Source: Fimbriimonadales bacterium (GTDB lineage: Bacteria > Armatimonadota > Fimbriimonadia > Fimbriimonadales > Fimbriimonadaceae). From it: 13,351 nt of DNA. A model generated the notes under the pieces. It saw nothing but the letters and a program-made list of their open reading frames with translations. It was not told the DNA's origin and did no database searches. The stretch is from positions 6,929 through 20,279 of the forward strand of contig JAPLCS010000413.1 of the NCBI GenBank assembly GCA_026392145.1, given 5' to 3'. Positions 6,865-13,351 of this stretch are shown here, piece by piece. Numbering within the stretch: position 1 is the first letter of the stretch; each line of letters starts with the position of its first letter. The position numbers and the translations under genes were made by a program.

Positions 6865-7439
6865 AGCCACTAGGCAAGTTAACTGTGGTTTGCGGCAGCA
6901 TGTTCGCTGGTAAAAGCGAGGAACTTATTCGATTAGCCAGAAGAGCTCTCTACGCCAAGCGCAAAATTCAAGTATTCAAGCCATCCATTGACGATCGCTA
7001 TCACCAAACAATGGTGGTTTCACATCAGGGTGTTTCATTCGAAGCTGAGACAGTCAACGGCGTCAATGAATTAAGAAAGAAACTTCAATCCGATGTACAA
7101 ATGGTCTTAATTGAAGAGGTTCAGTTCTTTGATATTTCCATAGTTGAGTTATGTGTTGAACTGGCAGACAATGGAGTGGAGGTCATTGTTGCAGGACTTG
7201 ATCAGGACTTTAGACGCCAGCCATTCGGTCCCATGGCTTCCCTGCTCATCGCTGCTGACGAAGTGGTAAAGCTTCGAGCCATTTGCATGAAGTGTGGTCA
7301 GACCGCCTCGCACACCTATAGAATGGTGGATGGTAAACCTGCACGATGGGATGACCCCATCGTGCTTATAGGCGCAACCGAAAGCTACGAAGCTCGATGC
7401 CGAAACTGCTTCGAAATCCGAAAATCCAAGAAAAAATGA
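6861..7439 (+). CDS. tdk: Thymidine kinase (type II)
   Basis: A 192-residue cytosolic enzyme that phosphorylates thymidine (and deoxyuridine) with ATP to dTMP for pyrimidine salvage. The P-loop is GSMFAGKS at 12-19. The IEEVQFFD segment (84-91) contains the catalytic base E86; the residue before it is Glu where most homologues have Asp (DEAQF). GLDQDFRRQPFGPM (112-125) is the type II signature loop. The structural zinc is held by C142/C145 (CMKC) and C180/C183 (CRNC), and the lasso region around HTYR (151-154) is present. Length is normal for the family. Translation is coupled to the upstream FmdB gene by a 4-nt overlap. It ends 17 bp before the end of the convergent pseudopilin gene. Confidence 0.96.
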   Translation: MKPLGKLTVVCGSMFAGKSEELIRLARRALYAKRKIQVFKPSIDDRYHQTMVVSHQGVSFEAETVNGVNELRKKLQSDVQMVLIEEVQFFDISIVELCVELADNGVEVIVAGLDQDFRRQPFGPMASLLIAADEVVKLRAICMKCGQTASHTYRMVDGKPARWDDPIVLIGATESYEARCRNCFEIRKSKKK

Positions 7440-7456
7440 TGATCCTGAGTTAGGCT

Positions 7457-8251
7457 TTACCTGACTGTTGAATCTGCTTGTCCATTCCAAAACCCGTTAT
7501 CCGCTGCACCATCCCCATTAAAATCGTCCAATTTTCGCCGTGGAATGGCAGTTGCATGCCCATCGCACCAACCTACAGTAACCCGTCCAAACGTCCACTC
7601 AGCAGGGAGACTTCGACAACCATTGAAGAAAGTGGAACCCGGGTTGTGTGGAGCACAATCTGCTACGTTAGCATAATAACCAGTTAGCAGCCCACTCCCC
7701 CTCAAACTTGGAAGTGGAGGGTCAATAACATAGTCTCCGCCAGACACAATTCCTGGCGACCTTCGTACACCCTGTGTGTCTGATATAGCAATGGTTTCGG
7801 AGGTCACTGGAATTTGACTTTCATTCGCAGTGAATGGAAAATTCGGGTTCCCTGCAACACTCCTAGAATTACCAAGATACTGGTAGTTATAACCATATCC
7901 ACCATATCGTTTTGAGACGTCATGTGCAAAGGACTTGCCAAACATATCTGCGGATGCCAGCGGACCCCGAAACATATCAGTACTCCGAACATAAACGAAA
8001 ATGTAATCTGGCCAGCGCATCCGAGGTGTCATTTGTGCCGGACTAGACATCATTGGATAGTTCTCATGCTCAGCAACGTAGAGTTGTACTCCTAATCCAA
8101 GTTGCTTCAAGTTGCTCAAATTCTGGGTCTTTTTGGCTGCTATCTTAGCATTCGAAAAGACTGGAAACAAAATGGCAGCCAAGACTGAAATGATTCCAAT
8201 GACGACGAGGAGTTCGATCAGGGTGAAAGCCTGAGATCTTTCCTTTTTCAT
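7457..8251 (-). CDS. Type II/IV pseudopilin-like protein with prepilin N-terminal signal and WCDGHA C-terminal motif
   Basis: A 264-residue secreted or surface protein. The class III signal is MKKERSQA|FTLIELLVV: a short basic leader, cleavage after A8 and the conserved Glu at +5 (E13), followed by a hydrophobic helix to about residue 30. Ala rather than Gly at -1 is common in Armatimonadota-type pseudopilins. The helix continues as NAKIAAKKTQNLSNLKQLG. The C-terminal domain contains VTVGWCDGHATAIP (about 224-237), matching the H-X9-DG/DUF1559-like group, and ends with DDFNGDGAADNG, a dockerin- or Ca-loop-like Asp/Asn/Gly segment. Such proteins occur in many paralogues in these phyla and their individual roles are unknown. 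A prepilin peptidase and assembly machinery must act in trans. No strong Shine-Dalgarno precedes the ATG. Confidence 0.92.
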   Translation of the reverse strand: MKKERSQAFTLIELLVVIGIISVLAAILFPVFSNAKIAAKKTQNLSNLKQLGLGVQLYVAEHENYPMMSSPAQMTPRMRWPDYIFVYVRSTDMFRGPLASADMFGKSFAHDVSKRYGGYGYNYQYLGNSRSVAGNPNFPFTANESQIPVTSETIAISDTQGVRRSPGIVSGGDYVIDPPLPSLRGSGLLTGYYANVADCAPHNPGSTFFNGCRSLPAEWTFGRVTVGWCDGHATAIPRRKLDDFNGDGAADNGFWNGQADSTVR

Positions 8252-8276
8252 ATGAAGTGTTGCCTTACGAGAATGT

Positions 8277-8288
8277 GTTCAATTGAAC
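8277..8288. promoter_or_regulatory. 12-bp perfect palindrome upstream of the pseudopilin gene
   Basis: GTTCAATTGAAC lies 26-37 bp before the pseudopilin ATG. A GTATAG that could serve as a -10 (minus strand) lies just upstream at about 8292-8297, so the palindrome would cover the start of transcription and could be a repressor operator. No dimeric regulator is encoded nearby. Confidence 0.35.
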
Positions 8289-8342
8289 CTATACAGTGTA
8301 CTTTGGCTTCAGACTCAGGTTCATTTCACTAAGCACTGTCAA

Positions 8343-8378
8343 TCAAAAAAAGGTCCCCTGATTTTTCAGGAGACCTTT
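8343..8378 (-). terminator. Strong intrinsic terminator of the pdhA-pdhB transcript
   Basis: Read on the minus strand, AAAGGTC (8378-8372), a one-base mismatch, then CCTGA (8370-8366) form the 5' arm; TCAGG (8361-8357) and GACCTTT (8355-8349) form the 3' arm around a 4-nt loop. A run of T residues (8350-8345) follows. It lies about 24 bp after the E1 beta stop and isolates the pseudopilin gene. Confidence 0.85.
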
Positions 8379-8401
8379 CAAACCCAATATCCTAATCAGA
8401 T

Positions 8402-9403
8402 TTAACCGATCTTGTGGACACAAGCGACCACATCTTCTTCGCTTGGAATACAAAGAAGCTCGAGATTGCGAGCATAGGGCATCGGAACGTTTAATCCACC
8501 AACTCGTCCGACGGGAGCGTCAAGCGAATCAAAACAATCCTCTTGAATTCTTGAGACAATCTCTGCCCCAAACCCACCGCTTCGCCAATCTTCATAAACT
8601 ACAACTGCTCGGTGAGTCTTTCGCACCGAATTGTAAATCGTCTCAGTATCCAAAGGAAGCAACGACCGCACATCCACTACTTCAGCATCAATTCCATCTT
8701 TAGCCAAAAGTTCAGCAGCCGCAAGATTAACTTGAGTCATCCTTGAGTAACCAATCAGCGAAATGTCCTTCCCTTCCTTGAGAATCTGTGCCTTACCAAT
8801 TGGAATCGTGAAGTTTGGATTGTCGTCTGGAATCTCTCCCTTGACCGTATACAAGCCCGGATTTTCATAAAAAACTACCGGGTTGTCATCCGCAATCGCA
8901 GCTTTCATCATTCCGTAGGCATCAAGTGCCGTTGCAGGTGCAACAACCTTCAATCCTGGAACGTGGGCATACCAGCCGTCCATGGAGTGCGAGTGTTGAG
9001 CTGACAACTGCTTAGCAGCGCCACCAGGTCCTCGGAAAACAATGGGACACTTCACTTCACCGTTGGTCATGTAGTGCACTTTTGCTGCATGGTTAATGAT
9101 CTGGTCGAGAGCGAGAATCGAGAAAGACATTGTCATAAACTCGACAATAGGTCGCAGTCCAGCCATAGCCGCACCGATACCAATTCCAGTGAAACCAGCT
9201 TCCGTAATCGGAGTGTCAAGAATGCGATAGTTGTAGTTAGCAGCTCGGCTACCAAACTTTTCAACAAAGCCACGCGTGACTTTGAAGGTTCCTTGATACC
9301 GCCCAATGTCTTCACCCATGATGAAGACCTCAGGATTCTTCTGCATTTCTTCTTCGATGCTCTTGGCAAGTGCCTCTCGATAAGTGAGTTCAATCATTCC
9401 CAT
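8402..9403 (-). CDS. pdhB: Pyruvate (2-oxoacid) dehydrogenase E1 component, beta subunit
   Basis: A 333-residue thiamine-diphosphate enzyme subunit that pairs with the alpha subunit (alpha2beta2) to decarboxylate pyruvate and acylate the E2 lipoyl group. DTPITEAGFTGIGIGAAMAG (63-82) contains E68, the Glu that activates the cofactor, and SAQHSHSMDGWYAHVPGLKV (134-153) is the conserved second signature. The C-terminal transketolase-like domain starts near 195-215 (IPIGKAQILKEGKDISLIGYS). Length is normal. The start overlaps the E1 alpha stop by one base (TAATG), so the two are translationally coupled. Branched-chain 2-oxoacid or acetoin dehydrogenase E1 are related alternatives; overall resemblance is best to the pyruvate type. 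E2 and E3 genes are not present, and a strong terminator follows. Confidence 0.93.
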   Translation of the reverse strand: MGMIELTYREALAKSIEEEMQKNPEVFIMGEDIGRYQGTFKVTRGFVEKFGSRAANYNYRILDTPITEAGFTGIGIGAAMAGLRPIVEFMTMSFSILALDQIINHAAKVHYMTNGEVKCPIVFRGPGGAAKQLSAQHSHSMDGWYAHVPGLKVVAPATALDAYGMMKAAIADDNPVVFYENPGLYTVKGEIPDDNPNFTIPIGKAQILKEGKDISLIGYSRMTQVNLAAAELLAKDGIDAEVVDVRSLLPLDTETIYNSVRKTHRAVVVYEDWRSGGFGAEIVSRIQEDCFDSLDAPVGRVGGLNVPMPYARNLELLCIPSEEDVVACVHKIG

Positions 9404-10419
9404 TAGTGTCCTGCCTCCGGCTTCATATCGCTGTAAATGTTGTCGTAAACTTCGTCTGGTTCAGGGAACGGACTAGCGTCACAAATTTCATAAATTCGTT
9501 CTACTTCCTCAATCAGTTCCTCTTCAATGGCTTCGTATTTCTCTTCGGTCATATATCCAAGACCAATCATTTGCATCTTCAATCGTGCAATTGGATCTCT
9601 TTGCCAAGCTAAATCTTCCTCTTCCTTGGTTCGGTAGAGTTGTCGGTCATTGTCCGCAGCACCGTGTCCCGAATATCGGTAAGTCATGATTTCAATCCAA
9701 GCTGGTCTCTGCTCTTTTCGGCACCATTCAACAATTTCTGTTGCCTTGCGCTTCATGTCGATCACGTCCATGCCATCAATCCGCTCACTGCGAATATCAA
9801 ATGGCAGACCGCGCTTCCAAAGCTCTTTGTCAGCAGCATGGTATTCCAATCGCGTGCCCATGGCAAACTCATTGTTTTCTATGATGAAAACACAAGGAAG
9901 ATCAGTCAAAGACGCCATGTTCAAAGTCTCGAAGACAACACCCTGGTTAGAAGCACCGTCGCCCATGAAATTCAGACAAACCTTATCTTCACCACGATAC
10001 CGAGCAGCAAACGCAAGACCGGCACCAAGAGGAATATGTCCTCCGACAATCCCCCAGCCACCATAAAAACCGTTCTTTGGATCATAAATATGCATCGATC
10101 CACCCTTACCACCGGCAGTTCCAATCTTGCGTCCCATGATTTCGCCAAGGACTGCTTCCGGCGGCGTACCAAGTAGCAACGCATGAGCGTGGTCACGATA
10201 AGCTGTTATGACGTAGTCCTCGCCTTTTCGGATTGCCTTCATCCATCCAACCGCAAGCGCTTCCATGCCGATATAAACGTGCATGTAACCTCCAGCCTTC
10301 CCTTCTCGGTAGACACGGTTGCATTTTTCTTCAAAATGCCGGATGAAAAGCATGTCACGCAAATGCTCTTCGAGCTCTGCGGCGGATTCGGTGATCTTGT
10401 ACTCTTCCTTTTTTGCCAC
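9403..10419 (-). CDS. pdhA: Pyruvate (2-oxoacid) dehydrogenase E1 component, alpha subunit
   Basis: A 338-residue subunit that carries the thiamine-diphosphate/Mg site with E1 beta. The cofactor motif is GDGASNQG starting at G153, running to ENN at 181-183. AYRDHAHAL (73-81) holds the active-site His, and GGKGGSMHIYD (103-113) is the substrate-channel segment. YRYSGHGAADND (248-258) corresponds to the loop written YRYxGHSMSDP in most homologues and is slightly altered here. The start is GTG 10419, preceded by AGAGGA with 6 nt spacing; the SD-bearing octamer AGGAATCA is duplicated 11 bp apart (10440-10433 and 10429-10422). E1 beta follows with a 1-nt overlap. The gene is divergent from the arsenic locus across 10420-10610. 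Confidence 0.94.
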   Translation of the reverse strand: MAKKEEYKITESAAELEEHLRDMLFIRHFEEKCNRVYREGKAGGYMHVYIGMEALAVGWMKAIRKGEDYVITAYRDHAHALLLGTPPEAVLGEIMGRKIGTAGGKGGSMHIYDPKNGFYGGWGIVGGHIPLGAGLAFAARYRGEDKVCLNFMGDGASNQGVVFETLNMASLTDLPCVFIIENNEFAMGTRLEYHAADKELWKRGLPFDIRSERIDGMDVIDMKRKATEIVEWCRKEQRPAWIEIMTYRYSGHGAADNDRQLYRTKEEEDLAWQRDPIARLKMQMIGLGYMTEEKYEAIEEELIEEVERIYEICDASPFPEPDEVYDNIYSDMKPEAGH

Positions 10420-10439
10420 TATGATTCCTCTGTGATTCC

Positions 10440-10480
10440 TTAGTTGTTTCCTACGGAACTAAATCGGACATCAGCGTCCG
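10440..10480 (-). promoter_or_regulatory. Two adjacent small hairpins in the pdhA leader
   Basis: TTAGTT (10440-10445) pairs with AACTAA (10457-10462) with an inner CC/GG, and CGGAC (10465-10469) pairs with GTCCG (10476-10480) around a 6-nt loop. Both lie 21-61 nt upstream of the GTG start and would be in the 5' untranslated RNA. I recognise no riboswitch class; this may be chance. The pdhA promoter should be farther right, in 10480-10600, but I could not choose a hexamer pair. Confidence 0.2.
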
Positions 10481-10598
10481 CAACCACCCAAAGGATACCT
10501 TTTCTTACAAACGACTCAGATAAGTTACAGTAAGGAATTGATTCGTAAAGTCGCCCTTAACAAGGCATAAACAGTACTACAATTTTAGAAGTATCGTG

Positions 10599-10604
10599 CA
10601 TAAT
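10599..10604 (+). promoter_or_regulatory. -10-like hexamer 6 nt before the arsR start (possible leaderless promoter)
   Basis: CATAAT ends 6 nt before ATG 10611, and ACTACA at 10576-10581 is a weak -35 at exactly 17 bp. There is no Shine-Dalgarno before ATG 10611. The same CATAAT-N6-ATG arrangement precedes the SHMT gene. Confidence 0.45.
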
Positions 10605-10610
10605 ATTTTA

Positions 10611-10867
10611 ATGGAATCAAGCGAGCTTCACCTAATATTCAAGGCCCTTGGTGACCCAACCCGATTAAAAATATTCAACTTTTTAAGATCATGCAACCAA
10701 CCAGTTTCGGTAGATGATTCCGGTGAAGCAAGAATCATAGATGGACCCACGGCGGGAGATATTTTGGCAAACACCAAATATGCTCAATCAATCTTGTTAC
10801 TCTGCAAAATCTACAAGCTTTTGTAAGTTCAGATTTTAATGCCTCAATTTCTTGCTGCAATGACTAA
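10611..10867 (+). pseudogene. arsR: arsR-family repressor gene broken by an internal frame-shifting deletion
   Basis: The first part reads MESSELHLIFKALGDPTRLK, IFNFLRSCNQPVSVDDSGEA, RIIDGPTAGDI, a textbook ArsR-family winged-helix N-terminus with the DDSGE..GPT insertion seen in related repressors of environmental phyla. It then runs into unrelated residues and stops at 10826. Starting near 10763 in a different frame (position mod 3 = 2) the sequence reads FGKHQICSINLVTLQNLQAF then VSSDFNASISCCND, stop at 10865-10867. This is what the C-terminal end of the same family looks like (GK-x-hydrophobic-C-S-hydrophobic-N, then a helix and a terminal Cys pair). The missing middle, roughly 30-35 codons, is the helix-turn-helix with the recognition helix; the lost length must be 3n+1. 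The frame-corrected end lies 9 bp before arsC. GTG 10596 is an alternative start. The truncated 71-residue product should not bind DNA. Confidence 0.75.
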
Positions 10868-10876
10868 TCCAAAACC

Positions 10877-11308
10877 ATGAGTGAATCATCCCATCCCAAA
10901 GTTATTTTGTTTGTTTGCGTCCACAACGCTGGAAGATCGCAAATGGCACAGGCATTTACAAACCACCTTGCAAACCAATATGGACTTAACATCATTGGTG
11001 ATTCTGCAGGCACAGTAGGTGGAAAATCACTGAATCCGATAGCAGTTGAAGTGATGAATGAATTGGGTATTTCAATGGAAGGTCAAGAACCAAAATTGAT
11101 TACCCAGGAACTTGTCAATGCCTCAGACAAGATATTCAGCATGGGATGCGGCGTGGACGTTGAAGCCTGTCCCGCAAAGTTTCTTCTCACAGAGGACTGG
11201 CAACTAGAAGATCCTGCCGGTCAACCAATTGAAAAAGTCCGTGAGATTAGAGACCAGATAAAAATCAAAGTAGATAATCTCCTCCATTCCTACCAATCAC
11301 TAATATGA
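10877..11308 (+). CDS. arsC: Arsenate reductase, thioredoxin-coupled (low-molecular-weight phosphatase fold)
   Basis: A 143-residue cytosolic enzyme that reduces arsenate to arsenite using a Cys relay recharged by thioredoxin. The anion-binding P-loop CVHNAGRS has the nucleophile C14 and R20 (CX5R). The relay cysteines C91 and C98 lie in SMGCGVDVEACPAKF, and the DP-loop aspartate is D112 in LEDPAG. This set matches the Staphylococcus/Bacillus ArsC class rather than glutaredoxin-type ArsC. The start ATG follows the arsR remnant by 9 bp and has no strong Shine-Dalgarno, so translation may once have depended on coupling to full-length arsR. The stop overlaps the aquaporin start (ATGA). Arsenite made here would be exported by the next gene product. 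Confidence 0.95.
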   Translation: MSESSHPKVILFVCVHNAGRSQMAQAFTNHLANQYGLNIIGDSAGTVGGKSLNPIAVEVMNELGISMEGQEPKLITQELVNASDKIFSMGCGVDVEACPAKFLLTEDWQLEDPAGQPIEKVREIRDQIKIKVDNLLHSYQSLI

Positions 11309-12018
11309 AATCCTCCATTCTGAAACCGGCAATGGCTGAGTTCATCGGCACATTTTCAATAGTTTTCTATGGGTGTGGAGCCGTTTTGAGCCTTGCCAAT
11401 AACACCAATATTCAACTAGCTCTTCACGGCGGCGACCACATCGCGATTAACCTAATTTTTGGGCTAGTGGTGTCCACCATGATCTATGTTCTCGGGCATG
11501 TATCCTCAGCACACTTTAATCCAGCGGTTACTATCGCCTTTGCGTTCACTAAGAAGTTCGCATGGAATAAAGTTCCCGCCTATCTACTTGCCCAATTTAC
11601 AGGAGCGGCGGCTGCCTCAGGTGTTCACTTTCTTCTGTTCCCGGAATCGCAACGAGGAACTTTTGGCGCTACAACCCCCTCAGTTAGTCCAGTTAGCGCA
11701 ACAATGCTGGAAGGCATTCTCACCTTCTTTCTCATGTTTGTCATCATGTCAGTCGCCACCGATAACCGCTTTCACAAAGCAATCAGCGGCATCGCAATCG
11801 GATCACTTGTTTGCCTGAGTGGTTTGTTCGCAGGTCCTCTCACAGGCAACAGCCTCAATCCAGCTCGATCGCTTGGCCCAGCGATCTTTGCCTTAGGACT
11901 ACCACTCCAATTACTATGGATCTACTTTGTAGGACCAATAGTGGGTGCGTGCCTCGGAGCTCTCACCTACGAGTTTGTTGCCAGTCATAATTCCACTCAG
12001 GAAAAAGAGTCATCCTGA
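11305..12018 (+). CDS. MIP-family channel (aquaporin), probable arsenite efflux channel
   Basis: A 237-residue inner-membrane channel with about six helices and two half-helices. The NPA boxes are HFNPAV (N72-P73-A74) and SLNPARS (N185-P186-A187), with the conserved filter Arg R188. Aligning by eye to remembered E. coli AqpZ, the selectivity-filter positions are F52, G173, N182 and R188; AqpZ has Phe-His-Thr-Arg and GlpF has Trp-Gly-Phe-Arg. The Gly at the His position suggests a wider pore than a pure water channel, compatible with As(OH)3. Translation is coupled to arsC by a 4-nt overlap. The arsR-aqp-arsC arrangement is known from Sinorhizobium meliloti aqpS, where the channel replaces ArsB. 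No ArsB, Acr3 or ArsA is present in this window. The function is inferred from context; the family is certain. Confidence 0.93.
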   Translation: MKSSILKPAMAEFIGTFSIVFYGCGAVLSLANNTNIQLALHGGDHIAINLIFGLVVSTMIYVLGHVSSAHFNPAVTIAFAFTKKFAWNKVPAYLLAQFTGAAAASGVHFLLFPESQRGTFGATTPSVSPVSATMLEGILTFFLMFVIMSVATDNRFHKAISGIAIGSLVCLSGLFAGPLTGNSLNPARSLGPAIFALGLPLQLLWIYFVGPIVGACLGALTYEFVASHNSTQEKESS

Positions 12019-12062
12019 TCTGAATCAGTTTCTTTCGCATCAGCTCAAGGGCATCAATCGTC

Positions 12063-12068
12063 CATAAT
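12063..12068 (+). promoter_or_regulatory. -10-like hexamer 6 nt before the SHMT start (possible leaderless promoter)
   Basis: CATAAT ends 6 nt before ATG 12075 with no Shine-Dalgarno in the 56-bp gap after the aquaporin gene. No convincing -35 is seen. The hexamer and spacing are identical to those before arsR. Confidence 0.4.
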
Positions 12069-12074
12069 TACGCT

Positions 12075-13340
12075 ATGCCTCATCCACATCGAATACCTCT
12101 ATCCGAAAGCGACCCAACAATATACGGGCTCATTCAAAAAGAGGAACTTCGACAGGAAGAGAACTTAGAACTTATCGCTTCCGAGAATATCGCCTCACTC
12201 GCCGTGAGAGAGGCAATGATGAGCGTACTCACCGATAAGTACGCCGAAGGTTATCCAGGAAAAAGATACTACGGAGGCTGTGAAGTTGTGGACGAAATTG
12301 AGCAACTTGCTATCGACAGAGTGAAAGAACTGTATGGGGCGGAACATGCAAACGTTCAGCCGCACTCTGGAGCTCAAGCGAATATGGCGGTGTACTTCGC
12401 AATGCTCAAACCAGGTGACACGCTTATGGCAATGAATCTTGCCCACGGTGGTCACCTCACCCACGGTTCCCCCGTCAACTTCAGTGGTCAACTTTATAAC
12501 ATCGTTCCCTACGGCGTTGATGCTGACTCTGAACTCATCGACTACGATGAATTTCGACAATCTGCGCTCGAGCACCGACCCAAGCTCATCGTAAGCGGTG
12601 CAACCGCCTATCCAAGGAAATTTGATTTCGCAAAGATTAGAGAAATTGCTGACGAAGTAGGTGCGTTACACATGTGTGACATGTCTCACTATTCGGGACT
12701 CATTGCCGCCGGCGAATACCCCTCGCCTGTGCCGTATTGCGACTTCGTAACGTCCACAACCCATAAGTCAATTCGAGGCCCACGAGGGGGAATGATCTTG
12801 TGTAAAGAACAATATGCCAAAGAAATTGATAAAATGGTTTTCCCTGGCATCCAAGGTGGACCTCTAATGCACGTGATTGCAGCTAAAGCTGTGGCGTTTG
12901 CAGAAGCACTCAGACCCGAATTCAAGGACTACCAAAAACAAATTCGCCACAATGCCATCGCGCTCGCAGATGCAATGGTAGCCCAAGGATTCAGAATTGT
13001 GAGCGGAGGTACCGACTCACACCTCATGCTTGTGGACTTACGTCCGTACAACGTCACAGGAAAGATTGCTCAGCATGTACTTGATCTTGCCGCGATCACC
13101 ACCAACAAGAATTCAATTCCAAACGATCCGGCCAAGCCATTTATTACCAGTGGAATTCGCCTCGGAACACCTGCCGTAACCACTCGTGGAATGAAAGAAC
13201 CCGAGATGGTAGAAATTGCTCAGCACATCGCCGAAACATTACGGAATCACGAAGATGAAACCGCGATTGCTCATGTTCGCGAAAAAGTAAAAGCACTCAC
13301 CCACCGCTTCCCTATCCATCGGATTGGAATCTTGAGTTAA
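12075..13340 (+). CDS. glyA: Serine hydroxymethyltransferase
   Basis: A 421-residue PLP enzyme of the cytosol that interconverts serine plus tetrahydrofolate with glycine plus 5,10-methylene-tetrahydrofolate, supplying one-carbon units. Visible landmarks are ELIASEN (32-38), [15 protein letters not shown] (56-70), [11 protein letters not shown] (93-103), the PLP-binding [13 protein letters not shown] (227-239) with Schiff-base K231, FPGIQGGP (256-263) and [14 protein letters not shown] in the C-terminal part. The [17 protein letters not shown] loop (202-218) differs from the usual DMAHIAGLVAAG but keeps D202 and H205. Length is normal (about 410-430). The gene is complete, with 11 bp of the window left after its stop. 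The thymidine kinase at 6861 also feeds dTMP supply, but the genes are far apart. Confidence 0.96.
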   Translation: MPHPHRIPLSESDPTIYGLIQKEELRQEENLELIASENIASLAVREAMMSVLTDKYAEGYPGKRYYGGCEVVDEIEQLAIDRVKELYGAEHANVQPHSGAQANMAVYFAMLKPGDTLMAMNLAHGGHLTHGSPVNFSGQLYNIVPYGVDADSELIDYDEFRQSALEHRPKLIVSGATAYPRKFDFAKIREIADEVGALHMCDMSHYSGLIAAGEYPSPVPYCDFVTSTTHKSIRGPRGGMILCKEQYAKEIDKMVFPGIQGGPLMHVIAAKAVAFAEALRPEFKDYQKQIRHNAIALADAMVAQGFRIVSGGTDSHLMLVDLRPYNVTGKIAQHVLDLAAITTNKNSIPNDPAKPFITSGIRLGTPAVTTRGMKEPEMVEIAQHIAETLRNHEDETAIAHVREKVKALTHRFPIHRIGILS

Positions 13341-13351
13341 ATTCTGCGCAA

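Noticed and set aside
7449..7465. GTTAGG/CCTGAC hairpin between the convergent tdk and pseudopilin genes as a bidirectional terminator
   Set aside because: It is a six-bp stem with a wobble pair, no T-tract on either side, and overlaps the pseudopilin stop codon.
9640..10176. Long open frame on the plus strand opposite pdhA (178 codons)
   Set aside because: It is fully antisense to a well-supported E1 alpha gene, and its translation has no domain pattern; it is a by-product of codon bias on the other strand.
10877..11308. Low-molecular-weight protein tyrosine phosphatase as the function of this gene
   Set aside because: The two additional cysteines (C91, C98) and the ars neighbourhood point to the arsenate reductase branch of this fold.
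1..13351. Mobile elements, CRISPR arrays, toxin-antitoxin or phage defence genes
   Set aside because: I looked on both strands and saw no transposase, integrase, repeat-spacer array or defence-type domain. The gene content is metabolic and regulatory.

Overview
The window reads as ordinary chromosomal DNA of a moderate-GC bacterium. It is tightly packed, with genes on both strands. The best lineage clue is the pseudopilin at 7457-8251: its N-terminus (Ala-FTLIELLVV cleavage site, then the KIAAKKTQNLSNLKQ helix) and its C-terminal WCDGHA motif resemble the large pseudopilin families of Armatimonadota, especially Fimbriimonadales, and to a lesser degree Planctomycetota. This assignment is an inference from remembered family patterns; no search was run.

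Layout. The left end holds the C-terminus of a TPR-like protein (2-202, +). It converges on a zinc-ribbon/one-TM membrane protein (205-888, -). A 13-bp perfect inverted repeat lies in the next gap (941-1029). Then come a Ser/Thr/Asn-rich orphan (1112-1594, +) with a terminator, a CBM plus GH10 xylanase-like protein (1847-3619, +) and a Rieske non-heme oxygenase (3631-4707, +). On the minus strand are a tRNA-Trp (4860-4935) and an ECF sigma factor/anti-sigma pair (6368-4966). A divergent FmdB-type zinc ribbon/thymidine kinase pair (6520-7439, +) meets the pseudopilin gene (8251-7457, -). The pyruvate dehydrogenase E1 alpha and beta genes (10419-8402, -) end at a strong terminator. Divergent from them is an arsenic locus (10611-12018, +): a broken arsR, a thioredoxin-type arsC and an aquaporin. 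Serine hydroxymethyltransferase (12075-13340, +) closes the window.

How the genes work together. ArsC would reduce arsenate, and the MIP channel would let arsenite leave down its gradient, standing in for ArsB/Acr3. The arsR gene has lost its DNA-recognition segment by a frame-breaking internal deletion, so the locus may be unregulated. The sigma/anti-sigma genes overlap (ATGA) and form a membrane stress-response switch. E1 alpha and beta form the decarboxylating part of a 2-oxoacid dehydrogenase; E2 and E3 are not here.

A recurring signal is the absence of a Shine-Dalgarno before several lead genes combined with a -10-like hexamer ending exactly 6 nt (1847, 10611, 12075) or 8 nt (3631, 6520) before the start codon. 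This suggests leaderless transcription. I saw no mobile element, CRISPR array or clearly novel multi-gene system.
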